64,000 bases of DNA from Verrucomicrobiales bacterium (GTDB lineage: Bacteria > Verrucomicrobiota > Verrucomicrobiia > Verrucomicrobiales > DEV007), in the NCBI GenBank assembly GCA_029233965.1, contig JARGOP010000004.1, positions 41,218 through 105,217 on the forward strand. The letters are read 5' to 3'. Under the pieces are notes generated by a model. It made no database searches and was not told the origin of the DNA. It worked only from the letters and a program-made list of their open reading frames with translations. The position numbers and the translations under genes were made by a program. Positions 58,034 to 64,000 of the stretch are shown here, in pieces (within the stretch, counting starts at the first letter, position 1; each line of letters opens with the position of its first letter).

Positions 58034-58882
58034 ATGGCAGATATTGTTTTCATCCCGGGACTCTGGCACTCGCCTGAAACCGTTCTCCCGTTGCGGGAAC
58101 ACTGCGAAAACAAGGGGCATGCCTTTCATGTTCCCCCGGTTCGTGGCCATCGCAGCTTACGGAGAAGGGTGCGCTCTGTGGAAGCATTTATCCTGAATGA
58201 GCGCTTTGATGCGCCCCCGGTTGTAATCGGGCACGGCATGGGCGGTTTGATTGCCCAACTCGTCGCCGCAGGCGTTGAAACCGGACCTCTCGTTCTCATG
58301 AACTCGCCCGCACCCGCCCGCGGCATTTCAGGTACAATCGTGATGCAGGGGCTGCGATGGCTGCTCTTCAGCACTCCGTCACGCATCGCGACTCCTATCC
58401 CGGGATGGAAACAGTCGTGCCTCGAGTTGGGCCTGGACGGTCTTATCAACCCGAATTCTCTACACGTCGGGGCCGGATCGATTGCCGCACCGATTCTTGT
58501 TCTGTCAGGAACACAGGACAATCTCGTTCCCCTTCGCGACGCGATGAACCTCTGCCATCACTATCCGCAGGCTGAGTTTCATGGGTTCTCCGATCACGGT
58601 CACTGGATTTTGGAGGAAGCCGGTCGCGAGCGGGTGTTTCACGCCATGACCGACTGGGTCGAAGCACTCGAATTTTATCGCGAAACTACTCATGCCGGAG
58701 AGAGTTCCATCGTGGAAGAAAAACAGTCCCATCATGAACACTACCCGCTCTATCCAGCAAAGAAGAACGTTTCTGCAGCGAAGCGTTCTCGCCTCCTCAC
58801 TCTTCCTGACTACACCGGGCGCTTTCGCGGAGGCTTTGGTCAAAACGCCGCGTCAAACCGAGGGGCCGTTCTACCCCGATAA
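58034..58882 (+). CDS. Alpha/beta hydrolase; C-terminal ~50 codons overlap the next gene out of frame
   Basis: IVFIPGLWHSPETVLPLREHCENKGHAFHVPPVRGHRS; VIGHGMGGLIAQLVAAG; LVLSGTQDNLVP; FSDHGHWILEE. Confidence 0.82.
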   Translation: MADIVFIPGLWHSPETVLPLREHCENKGHAFHVPPVRGHRSLRRRVRSVEAFILNERFDAPPVVIGHGMGGLIAQLVAAGVETGPLVLMNSPAPARGISGTIVMQGLRWLLFSTPSRIATPIPGWKQSCLELGLDGLINPNSLHVGAGSIAAPILVLSGTQDNLVPLRDAMNLCHHYPQAEFHGFSDHGHWILEEAGRERVFHAMTDWVEALEFYRETTHAGESSIVEEKQSHHEHYPLYPAKKNVSAAKRSRLLTLPDYTGRFRGGFGQNAASNRGAVLPR

Positions 58883-59396
58883 GCTTCCGCTCGATACCGA
58901 CAACGATCTCATTCTCATCAACGATGAGATCACTCCCGCCGTTGGTGAAATCACGCACTTGAGCGGAACGGTAAAGAGCACCGCCGGCAGCCCCGTCCGG
59001 AATGCCGTCGTCGAAATCTGGCAGGCCGACAGCGACGGGAACTACATTCACAGCGGCAGCCGCGGCGGAGGAAGACGCGATGCCAACTTCCAGGGCTACG
59101 GTCGTTTTCTCACCGGCTCGACAGGCGATTACTACTTCCGCTGCATCAAGCCGACTCCCTATACCCGACGCACACCGCACATTCATGTCGCCGTGAGCGT
59201 AACAGGGAAACGTGTCCTCACGACACAATGCTACATCAAGGGCCACGAGCTCAATGCGAAGGACGGAATCCTCAATCGCACTCCGGAAAACCTTCGCGAT
59301 CTTCTGATCTGTGATTTCCAGCCCATCCCCGGATCAGAGACCGGCGAACTCGCGGCCCGCTTCGATATGGTGATCGGCCTGACCCCGGAAGACTGA
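58734..59396 (+). CDS. Tat-exported intradiol ring-cleavage dioxygenase-like protein
   Basis: QQRRTFLQRSVLASSLFL; TEGPFYPDKLPLDTDNDL; AVVEIWQADSDGNY; TRRTPHIHVAVSV. Confidence 0.9.
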   Translation: MNTTRSIQQRRTFLQRSVLASSLFLTTPGAFAEALVKTPRQTEGPFYPDKLPLDTDNDLILINDEITPAVGEITHLSGTVKSTAGSPVRNAVVEIWQADSDGNYIHSGSRGGGRRDANFQGYGRFLTGSTGDYYFRCIKPTPYTRRTPHIHVAVSVTGKRVLTTQCYIKGHELNAKDGILNRTPENLRDLLICDFQPIPGSETGELAARFDMVIGLTPED

Positions 59397-59478
59397 CGCT
59401 CTTACGGCGGGAATCCGGCGCAAATCAGCCGGGGGATCGACTCGACGATCCCCCTTTGAAGATGCTAAAGGCATAGGA

Positions 59479-60513
59479 ATGAACCGTTTCCTCATGCCTG
59501 CCCTGTGCAGCGCCTCAGCCTTTCTCCTTTTCGCTTTCACTGTGATCTCCTGCTCCGGCCCTGCTGAAGTGGCTGAGCCGACACCGAAACCTCTCGAATG
59601 GTCGCCGGTCGCGGACTGGCTTCAACTCCCCGAGGGCATGGAAACTCTCGGTGCCGCCCACGGCGATGTCGCGGTCGCGAAGAACGGCGACGTCTACATC
59701 AGCCTGACGGGTGGACTTCGCGCGGGGATCCAGGTTTACGATGCCGACGGAAAATTCCTGCGAGTCGTTGAAGGAGCACCCAATGACTTTCACGGCTTCG
59801 TCATTCACGAAGATACCGACGGCGTTGAGTATATCTACGGTCCGCGCCTCTCGGCTGGAAACATTTTGAAAATGACGCTCGATGGTGAAGTCGTTCTCGA
59901 CATCCCTGCCGACGCAATTCCGAAGGAGTACTGGAAAGTTCATCCCAAGACCAAGAAGGCCGGCATTCGCCTCACCGCCTGCGATGTGGCTCCGAACGGA
60001 GATATCTTCATCACCGACGGTTATTCCTCGGACCTCATTCATCGCTTCAGCCCGACCGGTCAATACCTCGCCACCTTCGGCGGAAAAGAAGCGCCCTACC
60101 TTTTCCAAACCCTCCACAAAATCGCGATCGACACCCGCTTTGACCCACCCCGCATCGTTGGCGTGAGCCGGACTGACGGTCGGGTTGTCCATCTCTCTCT
60201 CGACGGGGAATTCCTCGGCAATGTCGCGACCGATCTCCTCAAACCGGCTGCTCTGGTGGTCCAGGATGATCTTCTCGCCGTCGGTGAAATCCTCGGTCGC
60301 GTCACCTTCCTCGACAAAGAGGGGAACATCGTGAAACAAATCGGTGCAAACAAAAATGAGGACGAGGTCGGTACGAACAAGACGGAACCGGAGAAGTGGC
60401 GCACCGGCATCGTCAATGCTCCGCATGGGGTTGCTTTCAACGGAGACGGCGACCTCTTTGTGACCGAGTACAGTCTTTTCGGGCGCATCGTCAAGTACGA
60501 CCGTGCGGAGTAA
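59479..60513 (+). CDS. NHL/6-bladed beta-propeller lipoprotein
   Basis: Lipobox VISCS; AVAKNGDVYIS, DVAPNGDIFITDGYSSDLIHRFSPTGQYLATFGG, GVAFNGDGDLFVTEYSLFGRIVKYD. Confidence 0.85.
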   Translation: MNRFLMPALCSASAFLLFAFTVISCSGPAEVAEPTPKPLEWSPVADWLQLPEGMETLGAAHGDVAVAKNGDVYISLTGGLRAGIQVYDADGKFLRVVEGAPNDFHGFVIHEDTDGVEYIYGPRLSAGNILKMTLDGEVVLDIPADAIPKEYWKVHPKTKKAGIRLTACDVAPNGDIFITDGYSSDLIHRFSPTGQYLATFGGKEAPYLFQTLHKIAIDTRFDPPRIVGVSRTDGRVVHLSLDGEFLGNVATDLLKPAALVVQDDLLAVGEILGRVTFLDKEGNIVKQIGANKNEDEVGTNKTEPEKWRTGIVNAPHGVAFNGDGDLFVTEYSLFGRIVKYDRAE

Positions 60514-60576
60514 GTCCGCCATTTACCATGTCCTTCGCCGGGGCGTAACTTCCGGAGGCAGTATGCCCGCGGCAAC

Positions 60577-61656
60577 ATGCGTCTTTGTTTCTCCCTCTCA
60601 ATCCTCGGCCTTCTCCTTTTCACCTCCTGCACCGAGGAGGGAACGTCGTCGCCGGTCCGCGGACCGGCGTCCGCCGTCCCCGTCCGCATCGCCCCGGTGG
60701 AAAAGCGGGAACTTTTCGATGAAACAATTGCGATCGGAACCCTGCGCTCGCAGGAGTCAGTCGATGTGTCTTCCAGCGTCACCGAACGCGTTGAAAGCCT
60801 CCACTTCGATGACGGGCAGGAAGTAAAGAAGGGGCAACTCCTCGCGCAGCTCGCCAACGAAGAGGAGGCCGCTGCGATCCAGATAGCCGACGCTGAACTG
60901 GCCGAAGAACGCCGCGAAGTCGCCCGCCTCGAGGTGCTCGCCGAACGCGATGCAGTTGCCGAGGTCACCCTCGATGAGCGGCGCACCCGCAGCGAAATCG
61001 CGATTGCCCGCCTCGCGAGAATGCAGGCGATGCTCGATGACCGGCGCATCGTGGCCCCCTTTGACGGAGTCGTGGGCCTGCGTCGCATCAGCCCGGGTGC
61101 CATGGCCGAGCCCGGAACGATTATCACCACGATCGATCAAATCGACCCGATGAAACTGGACTTTCAGGTGCCGGAAGTTTTCCTCACCAAATTGGAGACC
61201 GGCACGAAGCTGCAGGCCAGGTCAGCCGCGTTCGAAGGGGAAACTTTCGACGCCACCGTGAGCATGGTCGACTCCAGAGTCGACCCCGTGACCCGGTCGA
61301 TCGCGGTGAGGGCCCTGATTCCGAATCCCGAAAAACGTCTCCATCCCGGCATGCTCATGACGGTTGAACTGAAAAGAAATCAACGGGAGGCAATCGTGAT
61401 CCCGGAACGTGCCATCGTACCGGTCGGCTCCACCCAATCGGTCTACCTCTTGAACGATGGGACTGTCAGCCTCGTCGAGGTCACAACGGGGGCAAGAATT
61501 CCCGGCTATGTCGAAATCCTGGAGGGTCTCACCGAAGGAAGGCAGGTCGTTACCGACGGGGTTCTCTCTTTGAAGGACGGCTCCGAAGTCACTGTCGCGG
61601 GCCAATTCGAAGGAACCACTCCCCCTTTTGACCCTACCGCTGACCCCGTTCCTTAA
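60577..61656 (+). CDS. RND efflux periplasmic adaptor subunit (MFP)
   Basis: Lipobox LLFTSC; SVTERVESLHFDDGQEVKKGQLLAQLANEEEAA; RIVAPFDGVVGLRRISPGAMAEPGTIITTI. Confidence 0.93.
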   Translation: MRLCFSLSILGLLLFTSCTEEGTSSPVRGPASAVPVRIAPVEKRELFDETIAIGTLRSQESVDVSSSVTERVESLHFDDGQEVKKGQLLAQLANEEEAAAIQIADAELAEERREVARLEVLAERDAVAEVTLDERRTRSEIAIARLARMQAMLDDRRIVAPFDGVVGLRRISPGAMAEPGTIITTIDQIDPMKLDFQVPEVFLTKLETGTKLQARSAAFEGETFDATVSMVDSRVDPVTRSIAVRALIPNPEKRLHPGMLMTVELKRNQREAIVIPERAIVPVGSTQSVYLLNDGTVSLVEVTTGARIPGYVEILEGLTEGRQVVTDGVLSLKDGSEVTVAGQFEGTTPPFDPTADPVP

Positions 61657-61659
61657 GCG

Positions 61660-64000
61660 ATGGTACTTTCCGACATTTCCGTTCGCCGTCCTGTTCTGGC
61701 GAGCGTCATGAGCCTCCTCCTCGTCGCCTTCGGGGCGGTGTCCTACCTGCGGCTTCAAGTCAGGGAGTATCCTGACATTGAACCACCCATCGTGAGTATT
61801 GAAACGGTCTATCCGGGTGCCTCCGCCGCGGTGGTCGAGCGCCGGATCACGCAACTCGTGGAAGACCGTATCAGCACCGTCGAAGCAATCAAAAATATTT
61901 CATCGACCAGTACTGACGAAGTCTCCCTGGTCAGCGTGGAATTCCTCATTGATCGTGACATCGATGCCGCCGCCAATGACCTCCGCGAAGCGGTTTCCGG
62001 ACTTCTCGATAGTCTCCCCGAGGAATCTGATCCGCCGGAGATCACGAAACAGGATTCCGCCACCGAAGTGATGATGTGGCTCAACCTCACCGGGGAAGGT
62101 ATGACTCCCCTCGAACTCGCCGACTACGCCGACCGCTATCTCGTCGACCGGCTCTCGATCCTCCGCGGTGTCGCGCGCGTCCGCATCAGCGGTGCATCCC
62201 GGTATGCCATGCGCGTCTGGCTCGACCGCGAAGCACTCGCGGCGCGCAACCTGACCGTCACCGATGTCGAAGACGCTCTCCGCGAGCAGAACGTCGAATT
62301 TCCCGCCGGCACCGTACAGTCCCTCGACCGTCAATTCACAGTCCGACTCCAGCGCGAATTTCGAAGCGAAGACGATTTCCGAAGCCTTGTCCTGAAACGG
62401 GGCGACGACGGCTACCAGGTCCTCCTCGGGGAAGTCGCCGAGGTCGAACTGGGAGGCGCTCAGCCCCGCCTCTCCTTCCGTGGGAACGGCGTGCCCATGG
62501 TCGGTCTCGGGATCATCAAACAATCACGTGCCAACACCCTTGAGGTCGCCCGGAACGCGAAGGCGGAAGCAGAGCGGATCCGGGAAATTCTGCCCGACCA
62601 CATGAAGCTCGAACAGAGCTACGACACCTCCACTTTCATCGAAGCCAGTCTGAAAGAAGTGCGAAGCACCCTTTTTATCGCCGTCGGTCTCGTCGTCCTC
62701 GTCATCTATCTCTTCCTCGGAAGCGTGCGCGCCACCCTCGTTCCCGCCGTCACCGTTCCGGTCTCCCTCATCAGCACCGCGATCCTGCTCTATACCCTCG
62801 ACTTCTCGGTCAACGTCCTCACGCTTCTCGCCCTTGTCCTCGCGATCGGTCTCGTCGTCGACGACGCCATCGTCGTTCTCGAGAATGTCTACCGCCGTAT
62901 TGAAAAGGGAGAAAGTCCGCTCGTCGCCTCCTTTCTCGGAGCGCGCCAGGTCGCCTTCGCGGTGATCGCGACCACGCTGGTTCTCGTTTCGGTTTTCCTG
63001 CCGATCACTTTCCTTCCGGGAGAAACCGGGAAGCTCTTCACCGAGTTCGCCGTCACCCTTGCCGTCGCAGTCAGTTTCTCCAGTTTTGTCGCCCTGACCT
63101 TATGTCCCATGATCAGTTCCAAGGTGCTGCGTCCGGGGGATGCGACACGTTCGAACTTCGTCACTCGAACTGTCGAAGCCGTCTTCGGTCGCCTCGAATC
63201 ACTCTACCGGAAGCTCCTCGAAAAAACGATCAACGCCGTCTGGCTGAGCGCCCTGGTCATCATCGGCGTTCTCGCGGGAGGATGGTTCCTTCTCAGGCTG
63301 ATCCCGAGCGAATTCACTCCGACAGAGGACCGCGGTGCCTTCTTTATCATTTCGAAAGCGCCCGAAGGAACGAGCTACGGATACAGTCTCGATATCGCTC
63401 ACAAAGTCGAAGAAAGACTCATGTATCTCACCGAGAGCGGAGAAGTTCAGCGTCTTCTCGTCCGCGTTCCGCGCGGATTCGGAGAAGCGCTTGACTACAA
63501 TCAGGTCATCACGATCATCAACCTGGAAGACTGGTCCGTGCGTCGTCCCGCGAATGAAGTCATGGCAGAGGTGAAAGAGAAGCTTTCCGATCTCCATGGC
63601 GTCCAGAATTTCATTATCATGCGCCAGGGCCTTTCCCGGGGTCTCACGAAGAAGATTCAATTTGTGATCGGAGGCCCCGACTACGAGACCCTCGCGAACT
63701 GGCGCGACCTCATGCTTGCAGAAGCAGCAAAAAACCCGGGCATCACAGGGATGGACTACGACTACAAGGAAACGAAGCCGCAGATTGGGATCGACATTGA
63801 CCGCACTCGTGCTGCTGACCTCGGAGTCCCGATCGACAACATCGGCAGAACTCTTGAAACCCTGTTAGGTTCCCGCCAGGTCACGACCTTCACCGATCAA
63901 GGCGAGGAGTACGACGTCATCCTCGAGGGGCAGTGGGATCAAAAAAGCTCCCCCGGTGATCTCCGGAACATCTTTGTTCGCTCCGACACCACGGGGCAAC
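61660..64000 (+). CDS. RND family efflux transporter permease (3' end beyond window)
   Basis: MVLSDISVRRPVLASVMSLLLVAFGAVSYLRLQVREYPDIEPPIVSIETVYPGASAAVVE; LTLLALVLAIGLVVDDAIVVLENVYRRIEKGESP; frame open to the window end. Confidence 0.95.
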   Translation, partial: MVLSDISVRRPVLASVMSLLLVAFGAVSYLRLQVREYPDIEPPIVSIETVYPGASAAVVERRITQLVEDRISTVEAIKNISSTSTDEVSLVSVEFLIDRDIDAAANDLREAVSGLLDSLPEESDPPEITKQDSATEVMMWLNLTGEGMTPLELADYADRYLVDRLSILRGVARVRISGASRYAMRVWLDREALAARNLTVTDVEDALREQNVEFPAGTVQSLDRQFTVRLQREFRSEDDFRSLVLKRGDDGYQVLLGEVAEVELGGAQPRLSFRGNGVPMVGLGIIKQSRANTLEVARNAKAEAERIREILPDHMKLEQSYDTSTFIEASLKEVRSTLFIAVGLVVLVIYLFLGSVRATLVPAVTVPVSLISTAILLYTLDFSVNVLTLLALVLAIGLVVDDAIVVLENVYRRIEKGESPLVASFLGARQVAFAVIATTLVLVSVFLPITFLPGETGKLFTEFAVTLAVAVSFSSFVALTLCPMISSKVLRPGDATRSNFVTRTVEAVFGRLESLYRKLLEKTINAVWLSALVIIGVLAGGWFLLRLIPSEFTPTEDRGAFFIISKAPEGTSYGYSLDIAHKVEERLMYLTESGEVQRLLVRVPRGFGEALDYNQVITIINLEDWSVRRPANEVMAEVKEKLSDLHGVQNFIIMRQGLSRGLTKKIQFVIGGPDYETLANWRDLMLAEAAKNPGITGMDYDYKETKPQIGIDIDRTRAADLGVPIDNIGRTLETLLGSRQVTTFTDQGEEYDVILEGQWDQKSSPGDLRNIFVRSDTTGQ

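Noticed and set aside
1-64000. rRNA, tRNA, CRISPR arrays, IS elements or prophage
   Set aside because: No recognisable tRNA/rRNA sequence, direct-repeat array, transposase or phage structural gene was seen in either strand by inspection; tRNAscan/Infernal would be decisive.

Overview
GC-rich bacterial chromosomal segment. Gene content (PSD1/DUF1549-DUF1553 plus DUF1501 pair, several sulfatases, DUF1080, many secreted Tat/lipoprotein hydrolases, right-handed beta-helix proteins) is typical of the PVC group, most likely Verrucomicrobiota; this assignment is inference. About 45 protein-coding genes are supported. No rRNA, tRNA, CRISPR array or transposase was recognised. The most notable system is a complete phosphite uptake and oxidation operon on the minus strand (46991-51477). 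It has the order ptxA-ptxB-ptxC-ptxD-ptxE, translationally coupled ptxC/D and ptxD/E junctions, and a perfect 9-3-9 dyad just upstream of ptxA. Other points of interest: (i) an excess of disrupted genes in the first 16 kb (G-run frameshifts at ~6462 and ~7240, an in-frame TAG in a sugar porter at 15213, a shrunken MFS gene, an interrupted EF-hand/serine-hydrolase reading frame at the left edge) and a cupin remnant at ~55.0-55.3 kb; (ii) a small-protein plus nucleotidyltransferase cassette resembling a toxin-antitoxin module; (iii) a Tat-signal TldD homologue paired with a second TldD/PmbA protein and followed by a MATE transporter; (iv) dispersed AACAGGGTT-AACCCTGTT hairpins and a REP-like inverted repeat; (v) recurrent EF-hand-hydrolase fusions. 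All calls come from reading motifs and frames by eye; no database search was run.
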